From: an uncultured Prevotellaceae bacterium | Lineage (GTDB): Bacteria > Bacteroidota > Bacteroidia > Bacteroidales > Bacteroidaceae | Assembly (NCBI GenBank): GCA_945865175.1 | Contig: CAMBDA010000003.1 | Location: 60,364 to 124,363, forward strand | DNA length: 64,000 nt | Direction of reading: 5' to 3' | In this document: positions 54,942 to 63,105 of the stretch, one piece after another | Numbering within the stretch: position 1 is the first letter of the stretch | Layout of the letters: the number at the start of each line of letters is the position of its first letter | Notes under the pieces: generated by a model | What the model saw: only the letters and a program-made list of their open reading frames with translations | What the model was told of the DNA's origin: nothing | The model's database searches: none | Program-made: the position numbers and the translations under genes

Positions 54942-55670
54942 TCAAAGTTCCTTAATCTTGATGTTCTTGAACCACACCTCATTGCCATGGTCCTGGAGCA
55001 GGATATGGCCGGTGGTGTTTCCGAAATTAGGCCAGTCCTTGTACTTGCTGTAGGCCACCAACGCGTTCCACTGCTGGGTGTTGCGCTCGTAGGAAACCAT
55101 GAGTACGCCATTAAGCCAATGCTCCACATGGTTGCCGCGGACAATGATGGTAGCTGTGTTAAACGCGTTGATGTCGAACGGTTTGCTTTCGGGCGCAGGA
55201 ATGAGGTCGTAGAGCGAGCCCAGGGTACGGTTGCCCTTCACGCCCAGTTTGGCATCGGGATGACGCAAGTCATCGAGAATCTGGAACTCACAGCCAATGG
55301 CACTGCCCGCACCCTTGTTCATGTCGGGATCCACGAAATATTTGATGCCGCTGTTGGCACCCTCGGTAATCTTGAAGTCGACCTTCAGGATGAAGTCGGT
55401 ATACACCTTCTCGGTGACGATATCGCCGCCATTGGTACTCTCACCTCCGTCGGAAGGCATCACCTTGAGCATGCCGTCTTCAATCTTCCATCCCTTTTCG
55501 GGAAAACCTGTAAGGCGGGCACCTCTCCAGCCTTGGGTGGACTTGCCGTCCCACAACAGTTGCCAACCCTCGCGCTTCTCCTGCTCGGAGAGCTGGTTGT
55601 CCACTTGCTTTTTAGCCCAAAGTGGCATGACCGATACTACGGCCATGCACAAGATAATCAGTTTCTTCAT
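54942..55670 (-). CDS. DUF1080 (3-keto-disaccharide hydrolase-type) protein
   Basis: This 242-aa protein has a signal peptide ([19 protein letters not shown]) and a single concanavalin-like sandwich: [17 protein letters not shown] at the start, [31 protein letters not shown] and [17 protein letters not shown], all standard for DUF1080. Members of this family act on 3-keto-glycosides made by Gfo/Idh/MocA oxidoreductases in Bacteroides. The gene directly after such an oxidoreductase gene (27 bp) supports the same pathway here. It is probably periplasmic. The specific sugar is unknown. Confidence 0.9.
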   Translation of the reverse strand: MKKLIILCMAVVSVMPLWAKKQVDNQLSEQEKREGWQLLWDGKSTQGWRGARLTGFPEKGWKIEDGMLKVMPSDGGESTNGGDIVTEKVYTDFILKVDFKITEGANSGIKYFVDPDMNKGAGSAIGCEFQILDDLRHPDAKLGVKGNRTLGSLYDLIPAPESKPFDINAFNTATIIVRGNHVEHWLNGVLMVSYERNTQQWNALVAYSKYKDWPNFGNTTGHILLQDHGNEVWFKNIKIKEL

Positions 55671-55697
55671 ATTGCTGCTTTATTGATGCGTCTGTCC

Positions 55698-57122
55698 CTA
55701 GTCAATCTTGTAGAAATCCTCCCATCCACGGCGAGGCGGCATGCCCGAGAGCATGGCGTTGGCAAAGTCGTTGTTGGTGAACACCTTGTTGCGAGGATCG
55801 AAGAACAGCTGTGTATTCAGACGCTGCGCAATTACGCCCAGACAGAATACCTGACTGAGCACACCGTTGATTTCGAAGGGAGAACGTGTCTTCTCAGTTC
55901 CCTGACAGGCACGGAGGAAGTTGACATAATGGTTGCTGGGGCTCTTGGGCACCACGGGCAACTTGTCCTTCATGGCCTCGGCCTTCTCCTTGGGGATGAT
56001 GCTGAGCGTGCTGCCATGGCTGGCGCCCTTGAAGATGAGGTCGCGGCTGTAGATAATCTTGCCGGGATTGATTTTCTGCTTGGTGTATTCGCCCTGGTTG
56101 CTGGCAGGAATGTCGGCACCCAGCTCGCTCTCGCCATATCCTTCGGGTAGAGGAGGCAGGTTGTCCACACCGTCGTACCATGTGACATCGCAGGGAGGCA
56201 TGCCGTTGCGGGCACCGAAACGGAACAGGATGGTGCTGCTGTAGGGATAGAAGAACTCATTGTGCTTGTTGGCATAGAGCATGTTTATCTCGTAGGGCAG
56301 GCCCAGCTGGAGGAACTCGTGTACCGTGTCGAGGATGTGGGCACCCCAGTCACCCAGCGCACCCATACCGAAGTCGTACCAGCTACGCCAGTCGCCCTGG
56401 TGATAGAGCTTGCTGTAATTGTGGTAGCGCACACCACCATGCCACGTATCGTAGTCCATGCCTGCGGGAATGGCATCGCCATCGGGCATCTTAATCATGT
56501 CGGGGTCGTAGGCATGCCAGCGGCGCCCATTGTTCATGTGGGCGGTCACGGCCGTCACGTCCTTGATAATGCCGGCTTCCATCCATGCCTTGAACTGGAA
56601 ATAGTTGGCCTCGGAGTGTCCCTGATTGCCCACCTGCGTGGCCACAGCAGGATTGCGGCGTGCCATTTCCATCAGCAGCTCGGCCTCCTGGAAGGTGCGT
56701 ATCATGGGTTTCTCCAGATAGATGTGCTTCTTGTACTTGAGGGCCATCATGGCCACAAAGAAATGAATGTGGTCGGGCACACTGGCTGCCACAGCATCGA
56801 AATGGTCGGCATATTCCTCGAACAGCTTGCGGAAATCGCGGAAACGCTTGGCATTGGGATACATCGACAATACCTTCTGGCACTGCTTGCCATCGAGGTC
56901 CACATCGCACAGGGCTACCACCTCCACCATATTGGTCTTTGCAAACTCCTGAATATTCTGCTCACCGCGGTTGCCGATGCCGATATAGGCGATTTTCACC
57001 TTCTCGGATTTCACGGCTTGTGTTTCCTTTGAGGTAAACGGGTGGGCAAAAACCTCTTGACCCATGGCCAGGCCTGCTGTGGTAAGGCCCAGCCCCTTGA
57101 TAAATTCTCTTCTTGTTGACAT
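55698..57122 (-). CDS. Gfo/Idh/MocA-family oxidoreductase with Tat-type signal
   Basis: This 474-aa protein begins MSTRREFIKGLGLTTAGLAM, a twin-arginine (Arg4-Arg5) signal that implies folded export with bound NAD(P). The Rossmann fold begins near residue 42 (VKIAYIGIGNRGEQNIQEF), with the acidic NAD contact ALCDVD and the family's catalytic-site EKP motif (HIYLEKPM). The C-terminal alpha/beta domain contains GDWGAHILDTVHEF. Such exported members oxidise the C3 hydroxyl of glycosides to 3-keto forms, and the DUF1080 gene next to it encodes the matching hydrolase type. Spacing to rfbB upstream is 40 bp. The substrate is not determined. Confidence 0.9.
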   Translation of the reverse strand: MSTRREFIKGLGLTTAGLAMGQEVFAHPFTSKETQAVKSEKVKIAYIGIGNRGEQNIQEFAKTNMVEVVALCDVDLDGKQCQKVLSMYPNAKRFRDFRKLFEEYADHFDAVAASVPDHIHFFVAMMALKYKKHIYLEKPMIRTFQEAELLMEMARRNPAVATQVGNQGHSEANYFQFKAWMEAGIIKDVTAVTAHMNNGRRWHAYDPDMIKMPDGDAIPAGMDYDTWHGGVRYHNYSKLYHQGDWRSWYDFGMGALGDWGAHILDTVHEFLQLGLPYEINMLYANKHNEFFYPYSSTILFRFGARNGMPPCDVTWYDGVDNLPPLPEGYGESELGADIPASNQGEYTKQKINPGKIIYSRDLIFKGASHGSTLSIIPKEKAEAMKDKLPVVPKSPSNHYVNFLRACQGTEKTRSPFEINGVLSQVFCLGVIAQRLNTQLFFDPRNKVFTNNDFANAMLSGMPPRRGWEDFYKID

Positions 57123-57162
57123 AGTAATAAATTAAATGTGTGTTAGTTTGGTTATGTGTAAG

Positions 57163-58335
57163 TCATTTTCTCTTTCCGTACATTTCTTCGTAGTATTTTT
57201 CATACTCGCCGCTGGTGATGTTGTTGAGCCACTCCTCATTTTCCAGATACCAGCGGGTGGTCTTCTCGATGCCCTCCTCAAACTGGAGGCTGGGCTCCCA
57301 ACCCAGTTCGCGCTGCAACTTGGTGGAGTCGATGGCATAGCGTGCATCGTGGCCAAGGCGGTCTGTGACATAAGTGATGAGGTTCATGTCCTCGCCTTCC
57401 TTGCGTCCGAGCAGACGGTCGACGGTATTGATGACTACCTTGATGATGTCGATGTTTTTCCACTCGTTGAAGCCTCCGATGTTATAGGTTTCGGCCACCT
57501 TGCCGCGGTGGAAGATAAGGTCGATGGCACGGGCATGGTCCTCCACATAGAGCCAGTCGCGCACGTTTTCCCCTTTTCCGTATACAGGCAGGGGCTTGCG
57601 ATGACGGATGTTGTTGATGAAGAGGGGTATCAGCTTCTCGGGGAACTGATAGGGTCCATAGTTGTTGGAACAGTTGGTGACGATGGTGGGCATGCCATAG
57701 GTGTCGTGATAGGCACGTACGAAATGGTCGCTGCTGGCCTTGCTGGCACTGTAGGGCGAATGGGGATTGTACTTTGTGGTTTCAAGGAAGAAGTCCTTGC
57801 CGTATGCTTCGTGGTGCCTTGAGGAGGAAGCCTTGGTGGTAAAAGGCGGCTCGGTTCCTTCTGGATGAGTCATCTGCAGTGCCCCATACACCTCGTCGGT
57901 GCTGATGTGGTAGAAGCGCTTGCCTTCATACCGTTCAGGGAGACTCTCCCAATAGAGCTTCGCGGCCTGCAACAGCGACAGGGTGCCCATCACGTTGGTT
58001 CGGGCAAAGGTGAAGGGGTCCTTGATGCTCCTGTCCACATGGCTCTCGGCTGCCAGATGGATGATGCCGTCGACATGCTCGTCCTGCATCAGCTGGTAGA
58101 ATGCCTCAAAATCGCAGATGTCCATCTTCACGAACCTATAGTTGGGCTTGCCCTCAACGTCCTTCAGATTGGCCAGGTTGCCGGCATACGTAAGTTTATC
58201 CAGATTGATAATCCGATAGTCGGGGTACTTGTTCACAAACAGGCGCACCACATGGGAGCCGATGAAGCCTGCGCCACCGGTGATGACGATAGCACGGGGG
58301 GAACTGTTACCTGTTATAACTGTTTCTGTACTCAT
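57163..58335 (-). CDS. rfbB: dTDP-glucose 4,6-dehydratase
   Basis: This 390-aa enzyme of dTDP-sugar synthesis converts dTDP-glucose to dTDP-4-keto-6-deoxyglucose. The nucleotide-binding start is ITGGAGFIGSHVVRLF. The active-site DEVYG and YSASKASSDHFVRAYHDTYG (Tyr and Lys of Y-x-x-x-K) are intact, as are NCSNNYGPYQFPEKLIP and the sugar-binding RDWLYVEDHARA. The frame also has an ATG at 58365, which would overlap rfbD. I chose 58335 (MSTETVITG) because it lies 4 bp after the rfbD stop. It is about 30 residues longer than typical RfbB because of the N-terminal tail and a loop near residue 150 (GTEPPFTTKASSSRHH). rfbA and rfbC are not in the window. Confidence 0.94.
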   Translation of the reverse strand: MSTETVITGNSSPRAIVITGGAGFIGSHVVRLFVNKYPDYRIINLDKLTYAGNLANLKDVEGKPNYRFVKMDICDFEAFYQLMQDEHVDGIIHLAAESHVDRSIKDPFTFARTNVMGTLSLLQAAKLYWESLPERYEGKRFYHISTDEVYGALQMTHPEGTEPPFTTKASSSRHHEAYGKDFFLETTKYNPHSPYSASKASSDHFVRAYHDTYGMPTIVTNCSNNYGPYQFPEKLIPLFINNIRHRKPLPVYGKGENVRDWLYVEDHARAIDLIFHRGKVAETYNIGGFNEWKNIDIIKVVINTVDRLLGRKEGEDMNLITYVTDRLGHDARYAIDSTKLQRELGWEPSLQFEEGIEKTTRWYLENEEWLNNITSGEYEKYYEEMYGKRK

Positions 58336-58339
58336 ATTC

Positions 58340-59245
58340 TCATGATGTTTGTTTAATGTTTTCAAGACAGATTCTCAGAGACTCTGTCCAATAAGGTATC
58401 CTGATGCCGAAGGTGTCCTTTATCTTCGTCTTGTCGAGCACCGAATAGGCAGGCCGTTTCACGGGCGACGGATATTCATCGCTGTGGCAGGGCTGGATGT
58501 CACAACTGTGATGGCCCGACAGACGGGCAATCAGCTGCGTGAAATCGTACCAGGAGCACACGCCCTCATTGGAATAGTGATAGATGCCGCTGTGGCTATA
58601 CGACGTAGCTGTAGCCGAGGGCTCATAGTCTGCCAGGATATGCTGGATGGCCCTAGCCAAGTCCAGGGCATAGGTGGGCGTGCCCGTCTGGTCGAACACC
58701 ACCGAGAGCCTTGGCTTGGTGGCCGTGAGCTGGAGCATGGTTTTGCAGAAGTTGCGGCCAAACTCGGAATAGAGCCACGCCGTGCGGATAATCACATGCT
58801 TGCAGCCCGATGCCTCCACCGCCTGCTCGCCAGCAAGCTTTGTTTGGCCATACACGCCCGTAGGAGTACCCTTCTGGTCCTCCTTGCACGGTGTGTTATA
58901 GGGGTCACCGCCGAAAACATAGTCGGTGGATATGTGGACAAACAGACCGTTCACCTCGGCCATGGCCTGGGCCAGATAGCCGGGAGCCGTGCCATTGAGC
59001 AGCATGGCCATCGGCTGGTTGCTTTCGGCCGCATCCACATTGGTGTAGGCTGCACAGTTCACAATGACATCGATATGGTTATCAACAACAAAGCTGCGGA
59101 TGGCCGCAGCGTCTGTAATGTCGAGTTGCAGCGTGTCCCCGTCTGCAACTATATCCGTAAAATAGTAATTATGGGCCGTGCCAACGGCAGTGAGACGCAT
59201 TTCGCGTCCCAACTGACCGTTGGCACCTGTAACGAGTATGTGCAT
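58340..59245 (-). CDS. rfbD: dTDP-4-dehydrorhamnose reductase
   Basis: This 301-aa enzyme makes the last reduction in dTDP-L-rhamnose synthesis with NADPH. It has the start ILVTGANGQLGREMRL, the conserved NCAAYTNVDAAE, HISTDYVFGG, and the active-site Y-x-x-x-K in GVYGQTKLAGEQAV, then IIRTAWLYSEFGRNF. The length matches the family. It precedes rfbB by 4 bp, so the two are translated as a pair. With rfbA and rfbC missing here, they must be encoded elsewhere, or the pathway branches to another 6-deoxy sugar. The gene follows the FAS1 lipoprotein gene after 61 bp. Confidence 0.93.
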   Translation of the reverse strand: MHILVTGANGQLGREMRLTAVGTAHNYYFTDIVADGDTLQLDITDAAAIRSFVVDNHIDVIVNCAAYTNVDAAESNQPMAMLLNGTAPGYLAQAMAEVNGLFVHISTDYVFGGDPYNTPCKEDQKGTPTGVYGQTKLAGEQAVEASGCKHVIIRTAWLYSEFGRNFCKTMLQLTATKPRLSVVFDQTGTPTYALDLARAIQHILADYEPSATATSYSHSGIYHYSNEGVCSWYDFTQLIARLSGHHSCDIQPCHSDEYPSPVKRPAYSVLDKTKIKDTFGIRIPYWTESLRICLENIKQTS

Positions 59246-59306
59246 ATTGCTATGTTGCTTTCAATTCGATTTTTTTTGTGTGTTTACGGATCATGTGGCA
59301 ATCCGG

Positions 59307-61439
59307 CTACCAGATGTCTTCGGGCTTCTCCGGGTTATCGTAGATTTCCTTGGCCACATACTCCAGATAGTCCATATAGAACTCCTTCTTGTCCGAGTCG
59401 AGCACCGACTTTATCTTCAGATAGTAGGTCTTGTTCGGATCGAGCGTCTTGCGCACAACAATGTGGCGGATGATTTCGCGGTTCACATAATGGCGAGCCG
59501 TAGAGGAGGTGTTGCCATTCCTACAAATCGACCTTTCACCCTTCATGAGCCAGTTGTTGCGCATGCGCTTGTCCACCTCGGCGTTGTAGTCGTCGTCATC
59601 GGTGTCGTCCTCCCAACCCGTGTTTCGTCCGTCACATCTAACGGTAAGGTCCATGGGGATGTCAGTGACAGGCAGGTTTTCCAGGTCATCGCCAAAGTAA
59701 AGCTGTCCGATACCACGGTTACCGTTGGCCAGCACACGGTAACGAAGCTCGTAGGTGCCCCGGCGCGGTACGGGCGGCAGTTTGAAGGTGATTTCAAACC
59801 TACCTACTGCCTTCATCTCATCGGCATTGAGGTTACACCAGTCGTAATCCCACGCATTGTAGTAGACAAACTTGCAGTCCTCATTGAGAATCATGTTCTC
59901 GCTGTAGGGATAGATAGAAGCCGAGGGGATGTAGACATGCTGATAGCGTTCCTCAGTGGCCTGCTTCTTGCGGATGTCGTTGTTGATGAACTCAGGGCAC
60001 AAGCTAAAGCCGTCAAAGCGGATGCGGTTTCGCTGCAGGTTGTCACGTACCTTATCATTATAGGAAAGCGGGGCATCAATGGGATAGATATTGGCGTTCT
60101 CGATGTCATTGACCACTGCCAGGGGAGACTCTGTCATCACACGGCAACCCACGTTCTCGGGCGCACAGCTGATTTCCTCGCCCGTGCCATGACGCTCCAG
60201 GTCAATCTCGGGGAAGCGGTTGATGTATACACCCTCGCTCTGCTTGCTCTCATAGAGCTTGAACAGCCGGCGGCGTCCATAGCTGGCATAGAACTCCATC
60301 ACGGGGATTGAATACTTGTAGGGGTTGCTACGTGAATAGCCAAATTCATTGTGGTGGATGACAAGGCGGTTGGTGGGTATCTTCATGGGCAAGATGTGGT
60401 AGGTCACCCACTGGTTGAGCAGGTTCTTTTCCGACTCATAGTCATCGTCGAGCGTATAGGGGTCATCCACCGAGTACTGATTGTTCTGGATTATCCAGTC
60501 CTTCAGTTCGCTCAGCAGCGTAGGGCTCTTGGGGTCGATGCCCTGCTCACGCCAGAAGTCGTCTGTCTCGGCAAAGATGGTAAAACCATACTTGCGGTGC
60601 TTGGGAGCATAACCGATGCTTCCCTCGGCAAAACCCCAGGAAGTCATGCCCTGAAGGTCGGGAATCTGTCCAGTCTGATAGAGTTTCTCATACACCTCGT
60701 CGCGCACCTTGGACAAGGTGTCCAACAGGCCGCATGCCTGAATGACACGGCTTATCACCAGATAGCCATCCGTCTGTTTGTCCAGAATATCCTGAATATA
60801 AGAGGCAGCCGTCACATTCTTGGGTGCTATCACCTTGTGGATGCGGTGAATGAAACCATTGATGGCAGGGATGTCGCGGTTGTCGATGTCAATGGGGCAA
60901 TCGGTGTTAATGTAGAGGCTGTCCACATGTCCTTCCACACGATGCAGGGTAAGCTTGCCGTCGTTGAGCGTACCCATGGGGAACTCGGCATTGTCCTCGA
61001 GCGGGAAGTTGGCTGTCTCATACACCTGGGAAATCTCGTCGCCACCATCGATAATGCTGTTGAAGACCACCACCTGGCGCACAGAGTCGAGCTTTACGCT
61101 GTCGGTGAAGGCATCCCAGCTGGGCGAGGAGATGAGCCCCTCCTCCACCAATGTGCCCAGATAGGTCTGGATAGCCTCGTTGGTGGGCGCAAAGACCGTG
61201 AAGTTACCACGGGCAGCCAGCAGCTGGCGCACCGTTGTCTCGCTCATGATGCTGATAGGCACACGACCCAGCAAGTCATAATATTCACTATAGATGTCAT
61301 GCTTGGCCAGATAGCTGGTTATCGTCTCTTCCTTGAAGACATAACGAGCCGAGGTGTCGATGTTCTCCTTACAACCCTGCAGCACACCTGCTGCAGCCAC
61401 CAGCAGGGCAAGGCGCTTTGCGTATTTGTGGGCTTCCAT
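59307..61439 (-). CDS. FAS1 (fasciclin)-domain surface lipoprotein
   Basis: This 710-aa protein has lipobox LQGC (Cys23) followed by KENID. The first FAS1 domain (about 40-210) has FTVFAPTNEAIQTYL, VVVFNSIIDGG and the closing AINGFIHRIHKVIAPKN. A second, more divergent FAS1 domain follows (about 213-400; GFTIFAETDDFW, VTYHILPMKIPTNRLV). The C-terminal ~300 residues hold a beta-rich region with a galactose-binding-like look (RFEITFKLPPVPRRGTYELRYRV). Such lipoproteins commonly accompany SusCD-type systems, but here the partner is a sulfatase/3-keto operon. It heads the minus-strand operon and has its own consensus -7 element. Confidence 0.85.
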   Translation of the reverse strand: MEAHKYAKRLALLVAAAGVLQGCKENIDTSARYVFKEETITSYLAKHDIYSEYYDLLGRVPISIMSETTVRQLLAARGNFTVFAPTNEAIQTYLGTLVEEGLISSPSWDAFTDSVKLDSVRQVVVFNSIIDGGDEISQVYETANFPLEDNAEFPMGTLNDGKLTLHRVEGHVDSLYINTDCPIDIDNRDIPAINGFIHRIHKVIAPKNVTAASYIQDILDKQTDGYLVISRVIQACGLLDTLSKVRDEVYEKLYQTGQIPDLQGMTSWGFAEGSIGYAPKHRKYGFTIFAETDDFWREQGIDPKSPTLLSELKDWIIQNNQYSVDDPYTLDDDYESEKNLLNQWVTYHILPMKIPTNRLVIHHNEFGYSRSNPYKYSIPVMEFYASYGRRRLFKLYESKQSEGVYINRFPEIDLERHGTGEEISCAPENVGCRVMTESPLAVVNDIENANIYPIDAPLSYNDKVRDNLQRNRIRFDGFSLCPEFINNDIRKKQATEERYQHVYIPSASIYPYSENMILNEDCKFVYYNAWDYDWCNLNADEMKAVGRFEITFKLPPVPRRGTYELRYRVLANGNRGIGQLYFGDDLENLPVTDIPMDLTVRCDGRNTGWEDDTDDDDYNAEVDKRMRNNWLMKGERSICRNGNTSSTARHYVNREIIRHIVVRKTLDPNKTYYLKIKSVLDSDKKEFYMDYLEYVAKEIYDNPEKPEDIW

Positions 61440-61492
61440 TCGTTTTGTAATTTTATAATCTTTATATTGGTTACTTTAGGATTAAATTTTCA

Positions 61493-61500
61493 CAAAGTTA
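61493..61500 (-). promoter_or_regulatory. -7 element of the FAS1-rfb-sulfatase operon
   Basis: The minus strand reads TAACTTTG, a full TAnnTTTG match 53 bp upstream of the ATG. The -33 position carries TATG (61520-61523) after 19 nt, which is a weak match. Confidence 0.6.
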
Positions 61501-61523
61501 CACTTTTTTTCAATAATGGCATA

Positions 61524-61768
61524 AAAAACGAAGAAAAAATTCGGCAATTATTGAAAAAAGTACTGTGTAGGCCCTGTTTTGTTCCATTTCAGTCATATTT
61601 TTGTATTAAATTCCCCCGATTATCGCAAATATCGCACCTGCCAGACACCTTCGCAGCCATGATGATGGGGAAAAAGTATTCACCAGCGTTGGTACAGGGA
61701 CGCCGACAAGCGCCAGAAGAGGGGGTTATTTGTTAAATTTGGTTCAAAATCACATTTTTCTACGTTTT
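61524..61768. other. Intergenic region between divergent FAS1 and galM genes
   Basis: The region is AT-rich with no supportable gene. It separates the divergent promoters. Short frames across it lack signal peptides or domains. Confidence 0.5.
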
Positions 61769-61802
61769 TTTGCATAAGCATGGCAATAAATTCGTAATTT
61801 TG
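61769..61802 (+). promoter_or_regulatory. Promoter of the galM-type gene
   Basis: TTTG (61769-61772), 22 nt, then TAATTTTG (61795-61802). Both boxes match the consensus, with spacing one base longer than usual. The ATG is at 61856. Confidence 0.7.
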
Positions 61803-61855
61803 CCTGTGGAAAGCATCCACGAAAGCATTTTATAAACCCAATAAACAAAACAACA

Positions 61856-63019
61856 ATGATGAACAAGCTCTTTTCTGGCAGCATGATGGCGCTGGCCATC
61901 GGTGCCGTTTCGTTCACCGCCTGCACACAACCCAAGCAGGAGGAGGCCACCGCATCCGGCCTTTACCGTAGCGATTTCCAAACCACACAGGACGGCAAGC
62001 AGACCGACCTCTACGTCCTCACCAACCCCTCGGGTATGGAGGTGTGCTTCACCAACTTTGGCGGACGCATCGTCAGCATCATGGTGCCCGACAAAAACGG
62101 TGTGATGCAGGACGTATGCCTGGGACACGACTCCATCGCGGATTATATTAAATATGGTTATGAAGGCTGCAACTTCGGTGCCCTCATCGGACGCTACGGC
62201 AACCGCATCGGCAACAGCCGCTTCACGCTGGACGGACAGGAATACCAGCTTATTGCAAACAACAACGGCAACTGCCTGCACGGCGGCGGTGAGGTGGCCT
62301 TCCACAACCGTATGTGGGATGCCAACCAGGTGGACGACCAACGGATAGAATTTACCACCGTAAGCCCCGACGGCGAGGACGGATTCCCAGGCGAGGTGAG
62401 CGTAAAGGTGACCTACGAACTGACCGACGACAATGCACTGGAAATCTCCTACGAGGCTACAACCGACAAGCCTACTGTGCTCAACCTCACCAACCACTGC
62501 TACTTCTGCCTGAGCGGTGACCCGAGCAAGGACATGCTCGACGAAGAACTCTACATCAATGCAGACCAGTATACGCCCGTCGACTCCTTCGTGGCCGTTA
62601 CCGGTGAGATTGCTCCCGTAGAAGGCACACCCTTCGACTTCCGCAAGCCCACCCGCGTGGGTGACCGCATCGACGACACCACCTGCGAGCAGATTGTCAA
62701 CGGCAAGGGCTATGACCACAACTGGGTACTCTCCACCGGAGGTGACATCAAAAAGGTGGCAGCCAGCCTCTACGATCCTGAAACGGGCATCCGCATGGAT
62801 ATGTACACCGACCAGCCTGGTATGCAGTTCTACGCAGGCAACTTCCTCGATGGCAGTTTCATGGGTAAGAGGGGCATTGCCTATCCCCGTCGCAGCGCGT
62901 TCTGCTTTGAAACACAGCACTTCCCCGACAGCCCCAACCGTCCGGACTTCCCCTCCACCGTGCTTCGTCCTGGTGAAACCTATTCCACCAAAACCATCTA
63001 CAAGTTCGGTCTGGACTGA
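61856..63019 (+). CDS. galM: Aldose 1-epimerase (mutarotase), lipoprotein form
   Basis: This 387-aa enzyme interconverts alpha and beta anomers of galactose or glucose. An N-terminal lipoprotein signal with FTAC (Cys23) implies envelope location, followed by TQPKQEE. Family blocks are complete: VCFTNFGGRIVSIMVPDKNG, GALIGRYGNRIGN, CLHGGGEVAFHNRMW, the catalytic His in LNLTNHCYFCLSG, and the catalytic Glu in CFETQHFPDSPNRPDFPST. An alternative ATG lies 3 bp downstream at 61859. It stands alone with its own promoter and a strong terminator, so it is probably a housekeeping mutarotase for sugars released in the periplasm. Confidence 0.95.
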   Translation: MMNKLFSGSMMALAIGAVSFTACTQPKQEEATASGLYRSDFQTTQDGKQTDLYVLTNPSGMEVCFTNFGGRIVSIMVPDKNGVMQDVCLGHDSIADYIKYGYEGCNFGALIGRYGNRIGNSRFTLDGQEYQLIANNNGNCLHGGGEVAFHNRMWDANQVDDQRIEFTTVSPDGEDGFPGEVSVKVTYELTDDNALEISYEATTDKPTVLNLTNHCYFCLSGDPSKDMLDEELYINADQYTPVDSFVAVTGEIAPVEGTPFDFRKPTRVGDRIDDTTCEQIVNGKGYDHNWVLSTGGDIKKVAASLYDPETGIRMDMYTDQPGMQFYAGNFLDGSFMGKRGIAYPRRSAFCFETQHFPDSPNRPDFPSTVLRPGETYSTKTIYKFGLD

Positions 63020-63032
63020 TTGTCAAGCCTTC

Positions 63033-63063
63033 CCCCCTTCGCCCTCCGAAGGGGGATTTTTTT
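63033..63063 (+). terminator. Strong intrinsic terminator after galM
   Basis: CCCCCTTCG (63033-63041) pairs perfectly with CGAAGGGGG (63047-63055) around a 5-nt loop, and a T-run follows (63057-63063). It lies between convergent genes. Confidence 0.92.
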
Positions 63064-63105
63064 GCGCTATACCCATTAATTAATGACGCGCAATCCGATA
63101 GCTGT

